Source: Octadecabacter sp.
Lineage (GTDB): Bacteria > Pseudomonadota > Alphaproteobacteria > Rhodobacterales > Rhodobacteraceae
NCBI GenBank assembly: GCA_003533975.1
Contig: DQCL01000198.1
Location: forward strand, 1-13,000
Reading direction: 5' to 3'
DNA length: 13,000 bases
The notes beneath the pieces were generated by a model, which saw only the letters and a list, made by a program, of their open reading frames with translations, did not search any database and was not told where the DNA came from. Shown in pieces: positions 6,086-13,000 of the stretch. Made by a program: the position numbers and the translations under genes. Positions within the stretch are counted from its first letter, which is position 1, and each line of letters opens with the position of its first letter.

Positions 6086-6708
6086 CAAATCAGGCCAAAT
6101 TCTCCAACCATTGCAGCGGCTTGTGCAGATGTCTGTGCACCAAGTTTCGTTTTTGCATTCTTCAGGCGCTGTTTAACTGCCCCTTCTGAAACGCCCAATG
6201 TATAGGCGATCTGCTTTAGCCGCAGCCCTTCTTTCACCATTCTCAACGCTTCAAGTTCTGCTTTTGTCAGATTCGTAGGGGGCGCTTTGGCACGGTGCAA
6301 GTTCAAGACATAGGCGTATAGCGCGTTCATCTCATCGCGTTCAAACTCGCGATCGGACCGCGCGAATGTCCCAAAAGACCGCTGGCCTTCGCGATTGCCA
6401 TCAAAGCACGCAACCGCCACACCATACCGCAAGCCAAACGTCTGCGCCTGTTGGAAGACCCGCATCGGATCAGGCAAATCAATGTCCCCCCACGCGATTG
6501 CGCCGGTGTTCGCGTAGCTCCAACGAATAACTGGATCATGCAACATAAAGCGGTGCGTCGTGTAATGATCAACCCAAGGGGCCGGAAGCGCATTAACTTC
6601 CTCTAACGGAAAAGCGAACCCCACGCGCAAGGCGATGTAATAGCCAGACTTGGCAACTGCATGCACATCTTCCGGGGACTTTACCTCAAACAAACGTGGC
6701 CCTTTCAA
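6085..6708 (-). CDS. luxR: LuxR-family quorum-sensing transcription regulator
   Basis: The 207-residue protein has an N-terminal autoinducer-binding domain (about 20-140) and a C-terminal GerE-type helix-turn-helix (about 147-207: LTKAELEAL, IAYTLGVSEGAVKQRLKNAKTKLG). Pocket residues match TraR W57, Y61, D70, P71 and W85 with constant offset (here W45, Y49, D58, P59, W73). It should bind the AHL made by the adjacent LuxI and control target promoters, probably including luxI. The N-terminus is some 12 residues shorter than TraR. No ATG or GTG is available upstream in frame. The start is a TTG, either 6708 or 6693. The second has GAAAGGG 6 bases upstream and may be the true one. A non-ATG start would keep expression low. 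It is divergent from the HTH-less paralogue. Confidence 0.9.
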   Translation of the reverse strand: MKGPRLFEVKSPEDVHAVAKSGYYIALRVGFAFPLEEVNALPAPWVDHYTTHRFMLHDPVIRWSYANTGAIAWGDIDLPDPMRVFQQAQTFGLRYGVAVACFDGNREGQRSFGTFARSDREFERDEMNALYAYVLNLHRAKAPPTNLTKAELEALRMVKEGLRLKQIAYTLGVSEGAVKQRLKNAKTKLGAQTSAQAAAMVGEFGLI

Positions 6709-6833
6709 CGGAGACCAAGGACAAACAATCCTATCAATACGACCTAATATCGCGTAAGCAAAAAAGTAGCTTGATGCCTTATCTTATTCGCACTGCGATA
6801 GAACAGGCAACCACAAAGCGAGTTGGGGGAACC
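6709..6833. promoter_or_regulatory. Divergent spacer between luxR and the HTH-less LuxR homologue
   Basis: This 125-base spacer must carry the promoters of both genes. An 11-base dyad TCGCA-C-TGCGA lies at 6788-6798. The plus-strand gene has GGGGGA at 6825-6830, which can pair fully with the anti-Shine-Dalgarno (one G-U), only 3 bases before its ATG. No convincing lux box was found here. Confidence 0.35.
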
Positions 6834-7316
6834 ATGGTAGATACGAATAAAGTCAAAATGCTTCTGGAAAGCGTCGAAAAATTGGCGGCGTCTGGCTTTG
6901 CAATCGCGTTCCATATTCGGCTGTCCTCCCCCGAGCTCTTGTTGCAGACATACCCAAAAGAATGGACTGACCACTATTCCGAAAAAGGTTATGTTTTGGT
7001 TGACCCAATTGTGCGCTGGGGGTTTTCCGAGACTGGCGCAATCCGTTGGTCAGACCTGGCCGATCAAGATGATAACAACATTTTAGGGCAATCGGCTGCC
7101 TACGGCATGGTTTATGGCGTCGCAATTGGCGTCCAAGCAAACAACAGCCAGAGCATGGCCGGCTTTTCACGCCCGGACCGCGAATACACGGACGCTGAAA
7201 TTTCTCAACTGACCCAGTGCACGCAAGCCCTTCACGACCTGACTACCTCGAACGAAAACATGGGTGCAGAATTGCGCGAAGATCTGATACAGCTCGCCTC
7301 AAAGTTTGCGCGATAG
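6834..7316 (+). CDS. LuxR-type autoinducer-binding domain protein lacking the HTH domain
   Basis: The 160-residue protein aligns along its length with the autoinducer-binding domain of the divergent luxR product (for example WTDHY, VDPIVRW, TGAIRW, YGMVYGVAIGV, FSRPDREYT). It ends in a short, partly helical tail (ENMGAELREDLIQLASKFAR) where the GerE helix-turn-helix should be. The pocket residues W44, Y48, D57, P58 and W72 are all kept with the same spacing as in LuxR, so ligand binding is likely. I translated the bases after the stop in the other frames and saw no HTH remnant, so this is not an obvious recent frameshift. The ATG at 6834 gives an N-terminus of the same length as the LuxR paralogue. 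It may titrate AHL or form inactive heterodimers with LuxR, like the truncated TraR homologue TrlR. That role is inferred. Confidence 0.85.
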   Translation: MVDTNKVKMLLESVEKLAASGFAIAFHIRLSSPELLLQTYPKEWTDHYSEKGYVLVDPIVRWGFSETGAIRWSDLADQDDNNILGQSAAYGMVYGVAIGVQANNSQSMAGFSRPDREYTDAEISQLTQCTQALHDLTTSNENMGAELREDLIQLASKFAR

Positions 7317-7499
7317 CCCACAACTATACAGCGACCACCCTGAAGATCTAATGCGGTTTTTCATTCTCTTTTTACCCCCAATTTACGTCACGTAACTTTC
7401 AGCCATAGCACCAATGATGGCCTGCGTTCGTGACGCCATTAATCCCCTGTTCATCTTAAGCACCTAATCAAAGGTTCACCCCTTAAGGAGCGTGCTTTT
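7317..7499 (+). promoter_or_regulatory. Intergenic region upstream of fliG with perfect palindrome
   Basis: These 183 bases hold no gene. They contain a perfect 13-base palindrome TTACGT-C-ACGTAA at 7383-7395, about 105 bases before fliG, and a good ribosome-binding site (TTAAGGAG, 7483-7490) 9 bases before the fliG ATG. No classical terminator for the preceding gene was seen. The promoter itself was not placed. Confidence 0.45.
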
Positions 7500-8543
7500 A
7501 TGGCCGGCCCAACGTCCCCCACCGCAGCCCGTGACCTGCCCCAATCCCGCAAAGCCGCGATGGTCGTACAACTTTTGTTAAGCGAAGGTGGCGACCTTCC
7601 CCTGTCCCAGCTCCCCGAAGCGGCGCAAGCGCGCCTCACCCGCGAACTCGGCGCACTTAACATCATCGACAAAGCGACACTGAACAGTGTCGCACAAGAA
7701 TTCGCCCGTGAACTTTCAGATGTCGCCCTCACCCCCCCCGGAAGCTTTGAAGCAGCTCTAAGGGCTCTCGACGGGCGCATTTCCACGGGCACCGTTGCGC
7801 GCTTGCGCGAAGAAATGGCGGCGCAAGCTGGAAGCGATCCCTGGAACATCCTGCTTGAGCTTTCACCAGAAGAGATGTTGCCAATCACAGAGGCCGAAAG
7901 CCCAGAAATATGCGCCATCCTCCTCTCAAAGCTTCCGACACAAAAAGCGGCTACACTCTTGGGCCTCATGCCAGGCGACCGCGCCCGTTACATTGCTTTT
8001 GCAATGTCACGCACCACCAACGTCAAAGCCGAGGCCATTACACGTATTGGCGCGGGCCTCGCCAGCCACTATTGCGGCGCAACCCTGCCCGCCTTTACCG
8101 ACAGCGCAGAATCCCGCATCGGTGCGATCCTGAACTCGACCCCCGCAGTCACCCGTGACCAGGTGCTTGATGGCCTCCTGTCCCAAGACCCCACCTTCGG
8201 GGAAGGCGTACGCAAAGCGATCTTTACCTTTGCCGACATCTCTACGCGCCTTGCCTTGCCAGACGTACCCAAGGTTCTGCGCAATATCGACCAAGCAGAC
8301 CTCGTGCGCGCCCTCGCTTCGGCCACCGAAACCGGTGGCGTATTGGCCGTATCCGCCGCGCATCTTCTCGACAACATGTCGACACGCATGGCCGATAACC
8401 TACGCGAAGAAATGAGTGAGGTCGGCAAAATCAAACCATCAGATGGTGAAAATGCCCAAACCGCCGTTGTCACCGCAATTCGTGCCGCGGCTGATGCGGG
8501 AACCATCGTGTTGATCGCCGAAGACGACGATGAAGAAGATTAA
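7500..8543 (+). CDS. fliG: Flagellar motor switch protein FliG
   Basis: The 347-residue protein matches FliG, the rotor protein of the flagellar C-ring that contacts the MotA stator and generates torque. The N-terminal domain (about 15-75, RKAAMVVQLLL) fits the MS-ring FliF-binding region. The middle domain (about 115-165) carries LSPEEMLPITEAESPEICAILL, like the EHPQ region. The C-terminal domain (about 235-340) contains FADISTRL, VLRNIDQADLVRAL and NMSTRMADNLREEM. The torque-helix charges of E. coli FliG are kept in kind: R281 as R, D288/D289 as E-E, R297 as K. The acidic tail EDDDEED is unusual. No other flagellar gene is in the window, so fliG stands apart from its usual cluster. The nitrile hydratase-like genes begin 40 bases downstream. 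Confidence 0.88.
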   Translation: MAGPTSPTAARDLPQSRKAAMVVQLLLSEGGDLPLSQLPEAAQARLTRELGALNIIDKATLNSVAQEFARELSDVALTPPGSFEAALRALDGRISTGTVARLREEMAAQAGSDPWNILLELSPEEMLPITEAESPEICAILLSKLPTQKAATLLGLMPGDRARYIAFAMSRTTNVKAEAITRIGAGLASHYCGATLPAFTDSAESRIGAILNSTPAVTRDQVLDGLLSQDPTFGEGVRKAIFTFADISTRLALPDVPKVLRNIDQADLVRALASATETGGVLAVSAAHLLDNMSTRMADNLREEMSEVGKIKPSDGENAQTAVVTAIRAAADAGTIVLIAEDDDEED

Positions 8544-8583
8544 AGGACTGGCATCACGCTGATCACGGGCCTAGCATCCCGAT

Positions 8584-8946
8584 ATGTTAGATCCAAAGAA
8601 CCCCGCACGCCGTTGGCATGATATGGGCGGCGACACCGCCGGTCCCATTCCTGATCTGGAAACGCCTGACGAGAACCACGACTTTTCCCTTTGGGAAAAA
8701 CGCGTTGACGCACTGATGATCATCGGTGCCGCCAAAGGTTACTTCACTGTCGACGGCCTGCGCCGTGTCCTTGAAGACATGGGCGAAGACGCCTTTGAAA
8801 AGATGACCTATTACGAACGCTGGATTGCATCGATCAACCAGAACCTCATTGAGGGCGGCGCCTACACCACGTCAGATCTCGCAGAAAAAATGGCCGCGAT
8901 CAGCGCACGTGGCGAAACCTACGGCGATGCGAGCAGCCAATCATGA
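8584..8946 (+). CDS. Nitrile hydratase beta N-terminal-half subunit (thiocyanate hydrolase beta-like)
   Basis: The 120-residue protein corresponds to only the N-terminal half of a nitrile hydratase beta subunit: RWHDMGG (residues 10-16), WEKRVDAL (37-44), VDGLRR (56-61) and YYERW. R60 aligns with the conserved beta Arg52 that contacts the oxidised metal-claw cysteines. The following R61 makes an Arg pair that, as I recall, marks thiocyanate hydrolase beta (R90/R91 there, with a longer N-terminus). The family hydrates nitriles to amides, or thiocyanate to carbonyl sulfide and ammonia. No strong ribosome-binding site precedes ATG 8584, and an in-frame stop at 8572 excludes a longer form. The stop overlaps the next start as ATGA, implying translational coupling. 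Substrate is unproven. Confidence 0.8.
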   Translation: MLDPKNPARRWHDMGGDTAGPIPDLETPDENHDFSLWEKRVDALMIIGAAKGYFTVDGLRRVLEDMGEDAFEKMTYYERWIASINQNLIEGGAYTTSDLAEKMAAISARGETYGDASSQS

Positions 8947-9215
8947 CTCACTTCGTCCGCGTGAAACCCATGATGCCACCGGGGCATGTCCGCACCCCGA
9001 TTTATCTGCGTGGCAAGGTCGGTGAAATTGAGCGCTCCCTCGGGGAGTTCCCAAATCCGGAAGACCTCGCCTATGGACAGCCCGCCACGGCCAAACCGCT
9101 TCACCGCGTGCGCTTCACTATGGCGGAAATCTGGGGCGCCGACGCTGAAAACCCGAACGACACGCTGGATGCAGAAATCTACGAACACTGGTTGGAGCCC
9201 GCCGATGCCACATGA
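8943..9215 (+). CDS. Nitrile hydratase beta C-terminal-half subunit (thiocyanate hydrolase alpha-like)
   Basis: The 90-residue protein matches the C-terminal SH3-like barrel of nitrile hydratase beta: VRVKPMMPPGHVRTPIYLRGK (residues 5-25 region), RVRFTMAEIWG and a terminal EHWLEPA. R17 in PGHVR aligns with beta Arg157 of the Pseudonocardia enzyme, the second arginine that contacts the claw setting. It is encoded in a different frame from the preceding half, with a 4-base ATGA overlap, and overlaps the following alpha-type gene by 11 bases. The pair sums to 210 residues, close to one normal beta subunit. Thiocyanate hydrolase uses exactly this split (its beta and alpha subunits). A single frameshift in an ordinary beta gene is the main alternative. 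Confidence 0.8.
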   Translation: MTHFVRVKPMMPPGHVRTPIYLRGKVGEIERSLGEFPNPEDLAYGQPATAKPLHRVRFTMAEIWGADAENPNDTLDAEIYEHWLEPADAT

Positions 9216-9846
9216 CCATCACGACAACGATCACCTTAGCCCATCAGGTCACCCCTACCGCGCCGATGACGACACTGACCTAAGCTACTGGCAAACAATG
9301 GAAATCGCCGTGCGCGAACTTCTGGTGGAAAAAGGCATCACGACCTCTGCCGAAATCGCGGGTCAGATCGAAACGATGGATGCCCGCACGCCCAGCAATG
9401 GCGCGCAGGTTGTTGCGCGCGCGTGGACGGACCCTGACTTTCACGCGGCCCTGATACAGGACGCGTCCGCAGCGACGCGCGACATGGGTTTTGACATTGG
9501 CCCGCTCAAATTGATCGCAGTCGAAAACACCGACGACATTCACAACATGATCGTCTGCACCCTGTGTTCCTGCTACCCCCGCAACCTGCTCGGCCTGCCG
9601 CCTGATTGGTACAAGTCCCGCGCCTATCGCAGCCGCACCGTTCGCGAACCACGCTCTGTTCTGGCGGAATTTGGGGTGACTTTGCCGGAAAGCACAAAAG
9701 TGCGCGTTCACGACAGTACCGCTGACATGCGCTACATTGTCATTCCAAAACGCCCGCAAGAAACTGATAACATGACACAAGCTGAACTCGCCGCCCTCGT
9801 TACACGCGACAGCATGGTCGGCACGGGGCTCGCAAAGACGCCCTAA
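9205..9846 (+). CDS. Cobalt-type nitrile hydratase alpha / thiocyanate hydrolase gamma-like catalytic subunit
   Basis: The 213-residue catalytic subunit has the metal claw VCTLCSCYP with C118, C121 and C123. The Thr in CTLCSC and the Tyr after it indicate the cobalt type rather than iron (CSLCSCT). The flanking blocks LLGLPPDWYKS, YRSRTVREPR, VHDSTADMRY and LAALVTRDSMVG are all conserved. After the claw the sequence is YPRNLLG rather than YPWPVLG. R126 falls where thiocyanate hydrolase gamma has, as I recall, an anion-binding Arg136. This supports thiocyanate as a possible substrate, but nitriles remain equally open. The ATG at 9205 has GGAG 7 bases upstream and overlaps the previous gene by 11 bases. 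The N-terminus is His/Asp-rich (HDHHDNDH). No cobalt chaperone gene is in view. The stop overlaps the convergent DUF1223 gene. Confidence 0.9.
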   Translation: MPHDHHDNDHLSPSGHPYRADDDTDLSYWQTMEIAVRELLVEKGITTSAEIAGQIETMDARTPSNGAQVVARAWTDPDFHAALIQDASAATRDMGFDIGPLKLIAVENTDDIHNMIVCTLCSCYPRNLLGLPPDWYKSRAYRSRTVREPRSVLAEFGVTLPESTKVRVHDSTADMRYIVIPKRPQETDNMTQAELAALVTRDSMVGTGLAKTP

Positions 9847-10547
9847 CGCAGAACCGCAGACGCCATCACAGCACCTGGTCCGGGTTCTTGCACGATCACG
9901 ACAACAGGCGAATCGCCCGAAATCGTGACATTCATACTCAGGTCGCCAGACCCGCTCCACTCTCCAACCGCACTCCACTGGGTGACGATATTGGAATAGG
10001 TCAACGTGCGCCCTGCGTTTTCACCGCGGCGCACATCCACCGTTTCTTCAGGGCTAAAGCGAATGAGCTGAACAACAGTCCCGTTGCCCAGCGCTTGCGC
10101 GGTTTGCCCCGATATTCGCAACTGGTTGCCGGACCGTTGCAAAGAAATGCGCGTACCAGTCGGGCGCGCGCTATGTGTCCGGATCAAGCGCCCCACATCC
10201 ATCGGCTTTGCACCAATCACATGGTCCACGCCGCCAATCACCATCTGCGGCGTATAAATTGAGCTGGCCCCCGCAGCCCGCGCGTAATTTTGCTGGCGTC
10301 GCGTATGCGCAGGATCCGCAAAAATATCGGCCCACCCAATATAGTCCCAATAATCAACATGAAGCGCCAATGCGATCACGTCAGACTGTCCAGCCAGATC
10401 ATGCAGAATTTCATCTGCTGGCGGGCAACTGGAACAGCCCTGCGATGTATAAAGTTCAATCACCGTTGGGCCATCCGCGACTGCGGGGGACCCCATTGCA
10501 AAGCAAGTAGCGAGGGCGGACAAAGTTGCAGCAAAGGTCTGGCGCAT
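9843..10547 (-). CDS. DUF1223 secreted thioredoxin-like protein
   Basis: The 234-residue protein begins with a signal peptide (hydrophobic residues ~4-23, ending in PAVA-DG), so it is probably periplasmic. The mature part starts with VIELYTSQGCSSCPPADE, whose C38-x-x-C41 and fold match DUF1223, a thioredoxin-superfamily domain of unknown function. HVDYWDYIGW and IYTPQMVIGG are further family motifs, the latter carrying the cis-Pro-like TP. A thiol-redox role is plausible but unproven. The ATG at 10547 (AGGA 6-7 bases upstream) was chosen over 10571, whose AGGAA is too close and which would add residues before the signal peptide. The gene is divergent from acnA, an arrangement I recall as common in Rhodobacterales, and convergent with the nitrile hydratase-like genes. 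Confidence 0.85.
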   Translation of the reverse strand: MRQTFAATLSALATCFAMGSPAVADGPTVIELYTSQGCSSCPPADEILHDLAGQSDVIALALHVDYWDYIGWADIFADPAHTRRQQNYARAAGASSIYTPQMVIGGVDHVIGAKPMDVGRLIRTHSARPTGTRISLQRSGNQLRISGQTAQALGNGTVVQLIRFSPEETVDVRRGENAGRTLTYSNIVTQWSAVGEWSGSGDLSMNVTISGDSPVVVIVQEPGPGAVMASAVLR

Positions 10548-10769
10548 GGGGATTCCTGATAAAGTTATCATTTCCTAACCCAGCCAGACGCGCCTGACCA
10601 ATCAAGCGTTTGCGATGGAATTGTTACAATCGCATAGTAGCAACAGACATGTTGTGAATGATGCGCCCAAAAGCCATCGCAAAACCGAGCAAAACAAAGC
10701 TTGGTTTCCTTTGCCAACATTGCGTAGCCTAACAAAATAGACGTCCCCACTTTCACTCGGAGAGACAAA
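10548..10769. promoter_or_regulatory. Divergent DUF1223-acnA control region with several dyads
   Basis: This 222-base gene-free spacer holds a 14-base dyad TGATAA-AG-TTATCA (10557-10570) just before the DUF1223 start. It also holds a perfect 10-bp inverted repeat, TTTGCGATGG (10609-10618) with CCATCGCAAA (10674-10683), plus an extra ATCGCA at 10629-10634 that pairs with the first arm. A weak possible acnA promoter is TTGCCA (10711-10716) with AAAATA 17 bases later. The acnA ribosome-binding site is GGAGAG at 10759-10764. The regulator is not identified. Confidence 0.4.
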
Positions 10770-13000
10770 ATGCCCATCACAGTTGGACACGACAGCGCCA
10801 AAACGCGCAAAACCCTCAAAGTCGGCGACCAGTCGCTCGCGTATTACTCCATTCCTGCCGCGACGGATGCTGGCCTTGGTGACTTTTCCAAACTGCCCGC
10901 CGCCCTAAAAGTGGTGCTGGAAAACATGCTGCGTTTTGAAGATGGCAAAACCGTTACTGTTGACGACATCAAAGCCTTTGCCGAATGGGCAACGAACGGC
11001 GGCAAGAACCCGCGCGAGATCGCCTACCGCCCTGCCCGCGTGTTGATGCAGGATTTCACCGGCGTTCCGGCCGTTGTTGATTTGGCGGCAATGCGCGACG
11101 GGATTGTCGCCCTTGGTGGTGACGCCCAGCAGATCAACCCGCTTAATCCGGTAGACCTCGTGATCGACCATTCGGTTATGATCGACGAATTTGGTAACCC
11201 GCGTGCGTTCCAGATGAACGTGGACCGCGAATATGAACGCAACCTTGAACGTTACACGTTCCTGAAATGGGGCCAGTCCGCGTTTTCCAACTTCCGCGTT
11301 GTTCCGCCCGGCACTGGCATTTGCCACCAAGTGAACCTCGAATACCTCAGCCAAACAATATGGACGGACAAGGACCAAAACGGCGAAGACGTCGCCTACC
11401 CTGACACACTCGTCGGCACAGACAGCCACACAACGATGGTCAATGGCGTCGCCGTTCTGGGATGGGGCGTTGGCGGGATCGAAGCCGAAGCCTCGATGCT
11501 CGGCCAGCCGATTTCCATGCTGATCCCCGAAGTCGTCGGCTTCAAACTGACGGGCGCAATGATGGAAGGCACGACAGGCACCGACCTCGTGCTGAAAGTC
11601 GTCGAAATGCTGCGCGCCCACGGCGTTGTGTCCAAGTTTGTTGAATTTTATGGCGAAGGCCTCGACACCCTGCCGCTGGCCGACCGCGCCACAATCGCAA
11701 ACATGGCACCGGAATATGGCGCAACATGTGGCTTCTTCCCGATCGACGGTGAAACCCTGCGCTACCTGCGCAACACAGGCCGCGACGAAGACCGTATTGC
11801 CTTGGTCGAAGCCTACGCCAAAGAGAACGGCTTCTGGCGCGGGGCCGACTACGACCCTGTTTACACCTCCACGCTTGAACTCGACATGGGCACCATCGTC
11901 CCAGCGATCTCCGGCCCGAAACGTCCACAAGACTACGTGGCCCTGGACAACGCGCAGGTCGAATTTCGACGTGAAATGGAAGAGACATTCAAGCGCCCGC
12001 TGCACAAAGAAGTCCCCGTCGCCGGCGAAGATTACACAATGGAATCAGGCAAGGTCGTCATTGCCTCCATCACGTCCTGCACCAACACCTCGAACCCCTA
12101 CGTGATGATTGGCGCGGGCCTTGTGGCACGCAAAGCCGCAGCCCTTGGCCTCACGCGTAAGCCTTGGGTGAAAACATCCCTTGCCCCTGGGTCGCAAGTC
12201 GTCTCCGCCTATCTGGAAGCCGCCGGCTTGCAGTCGGACCTCGATGCGCTTGGTTTCAACCTTGTGGGGTACGGCTGCACAACCTGCATCGGCAACTCCG
12301 GCCCGCTGCAAACGGAAATCAGCGCAGCGATCCACGAAGGCGACCTCGTGGCGACGTCCGTTCTGTCTGGCAACCGCAACTTTGAAGGCCGCATTTCACC
12401 TGACGTGCGCGCCAACTACCTCGCCTCACCGCCCCTTGTGGTCGCCTACGCGATTGCGGGCACGATGGACATCAACCTCGCGTCCCATCCACTAGGTAAC
12501 GACAAGGACGGAAACCCTGTTTACCTGAAGGACATTTGGCCGACGACTGCTGAAATCGCTGAAATGGTTGAGAAAACCGTGACCCGTGAAGCGTTCCAAT
12601 CCAAATACGCAGACGTGTTTAAAGGCGATGAAAAGTGGCAAAGCGTAGATACCACAGATGCCGAAACCTATGACTGGCCTGCGCAGTCCACCTACATCCA
12701 GAACCCGCCCTACTTCCAAGGCATGTCCAAAGAACCTGGCGTTATTTCCAACATCAAGGGTGCCAAGGTGCTGGCGGTATTGGGCGACATGATCACCACC
12801 GACCACATCTCACCTGCGGGGTCATTCGCCGAAAGCTCTCCGGCGGGGCAATACCTGATCGAACGTCAGGTGCCTGTGCGCGAATTCAATTCCTACGGAT
12901 CACGCCGTGGTAACCACGAAGTCATGATGCGCAGCACCTTCGCCAACATTCGCATCAAAAACGAAATGTTGAACGGCGTCGAAGGCGGCTACACCAAAGG
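10770..13000 (+). CDS. acnA: Aconitate hydratase A (5' part; runs off right edge)
   Basis: About 743 residues of an AcnA/IRP1-type aconitase are visible. The enzyme interconverts citrate and isocitrate in the TCA cycle using a [4Fe-4S] cluster. The cluster ligands are C437 in SCTNTSN and C503/C506 in [10 protein letters not shown], the same numbers as in IRP1. Other family blocks are [58 protein letters not shown] and the start of domain 4 ([11 protein letters not shown]). About 150 C-terminal residues are missing, judged from the ~890-residue family length. The ATG at 10770 has GGAG 7 bases upstream. The frame is intact to the window end, with no stop. Confidence 0.97.
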   Translation, partial: MPITVGHDSAKTRKTLKVGDQSLAYYSIPAATDAGLGDFSKLPAALKVVLENMLRFEDGKTVTVDDIKAFAEWATNGGKNPREIAYRPARVLMQDFTGVPAVVDLAAMRDGIVALGGDAQQINPLNPVDLVIDHSVMIDEFGNPRAFQMNVDREYERNLERYTFLKWGQSAFSNFRVVPPGTGICHQVNLEYLSQTIWTDKDQNGEDVAYPDTLVGTDSHTTMVNGVAVLGWGVGGIEAEASMLGQPISMLIPEVVGFKLTGAMMEGTTGTDLVLKVVEMLRAHGVVSKFVEFYGEGLDTLPLADRATIANMAPEYGATCGFFPIDGETLRYLRNTGRDEDRIALVEAYAKENGFWRGADYDPVYTSTLELDMGTIVPAISGPKRPQDYVALDNAQVEFRREMEETFKRPLHKEVPVAGEDYTMESGKVVIASITSCTNTSNPYVMIGAGLVARKAAALGLTRKPWVKTSLAPGSQVVSAYLEAAGLQSDLDALGFNLVGYGCTTCIGNSGPLQTEISAAIHEGDLVATSVLSGNRNFEGRISPDVRANYLASPPLVVAYAIAGTMDINLASHPLGNDKDGNPVYLKDIWPTTAEIAEMVEKTVTREAFQSKYADVFKGDEKWQSVDTTDAETYDWPAQSTYIQNPPYFQGMSKEPGVISNIKGAKVLAVLGDMITTDHISPAGSFAESSPAGQYLIERQVPVREFNSYGSRRGNHEVMMRSTFANIRIKNEMLNGVEGGYTK

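Noticed and set aside
6696..6833. 46-residue N-terminal extension of the HTH-less LuxR homologue (start at 6696 or 6774)
   Set aside because: It has no ribosome-binding site, does not align with the LuxR paralogue, and would overlap the luxR start; ATG 6834 gives matching length.
7317..7499. Decayed HTH domain after the HTH-less gene
   Set aside because: Translation in the two main alternative frames gives early stops or a hydrophobic non-HTH peptide, so a recent frameshift is not supported.
7451..7969. Minus-strand open frame of 172 codons over the fliG 5' half
   Set aside because: Ser/Arg/Ala-rich antisense frame without a family match; fliG is well supported on the other strand.
8940..8946. 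Simple frameshift explaining the split nitrile hydratase beta
   Set aside because: Not fully excluded, but the ATGA overlap, an own start for the second half and the known split in thiocyanate hydrolase make separate subunits more likely.
9280..9978. Minus-strand open frame of 232 codons over the nitrile hydratase alpha gene
   Set aside because: Antisense shadow, Cys/Arg rich with no motif, and it overlaps the real DUF1223 gene in another frame.
10557..10570. FNR/Anr box before DUF1223
   Set aside because: The half-sites TGAT and ATCA are 6 bases apart rather than 4, so it does not fit the FNR consensus.
10905..12005. Long minus-strand open frame (366 codons) inside acnA
   Set aside because: It is antisense to a fully conserved aconitase; its product is rich in H, V, F and resembles no family, as expected for a shadow frame.

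Overview
The window looks like chromosomal DNA from a marine alphaproteobacterium of the Rhodobacterales (Roseobacter group). The evidence is a DddP-type DMSP lyase, a DUF6314 protein, a DUF1223 gene beside aconitase, a bioY transporter and a LuxI/LuxR locus, all in moderately GC-rich, tightly packed DNA. No species is assigned. Gene density is high: the longest gene-free stretch is about 220 bases, and I saw no tRNA, rRNA, IS element or CRISPR array.

Layout. (1) 1-2612: the 3' part of dddP converges, with a 4-base overlap, on a membrane-anchored endonuclease/exonuclease/phosphatase-fold protein. That gene is divergent from a fused alpha/beta hydrolase-OsmC protein, and the short spacer between them holds two palindromes. 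(2) 2613-5309: a strong terminator, bioY and a DUF6314 gene (both minus strand), then purB reading away and a second hairpin terminator. (3) 5320-7316: a quorum-sensing locus, with luxI and its upstream luxR on the minus strand. Divergent from luxR is a 160-residue LuxR-type autoinducer-binding domain that has no DNA-binding domain. The luxR-luxI spacer is AT-rich and full of dyads, and the luxI Shine-Dalgarno lies inside a hairpin.

(4) 7500-9846: fliG (flagellar motor switch), then three close or overlapping genes for a cobalt nitrile hydratase-family enzyme whose beta subunit is split in two. That is the architecture of thiocyanate hydrolase and other three-subunit nitrile hydratases. (5) 9843-13000: a secreted DUF1223 thioredoxin-like protein, divergent from acnA, which runs off the right edge.

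The most interesting points are the HTH-less LuxR homologue paired with a complete luxR-luxI, the possible RNA control of luxI translation, and the split nitrile hydratase/thiocyanate hydrolase-like enzyme downstream of an isolated fliG. Quorum sensing next to a motility gene fits known control of flagella by AHLs in some roseobacters, but a regulatory link here is only inferred.
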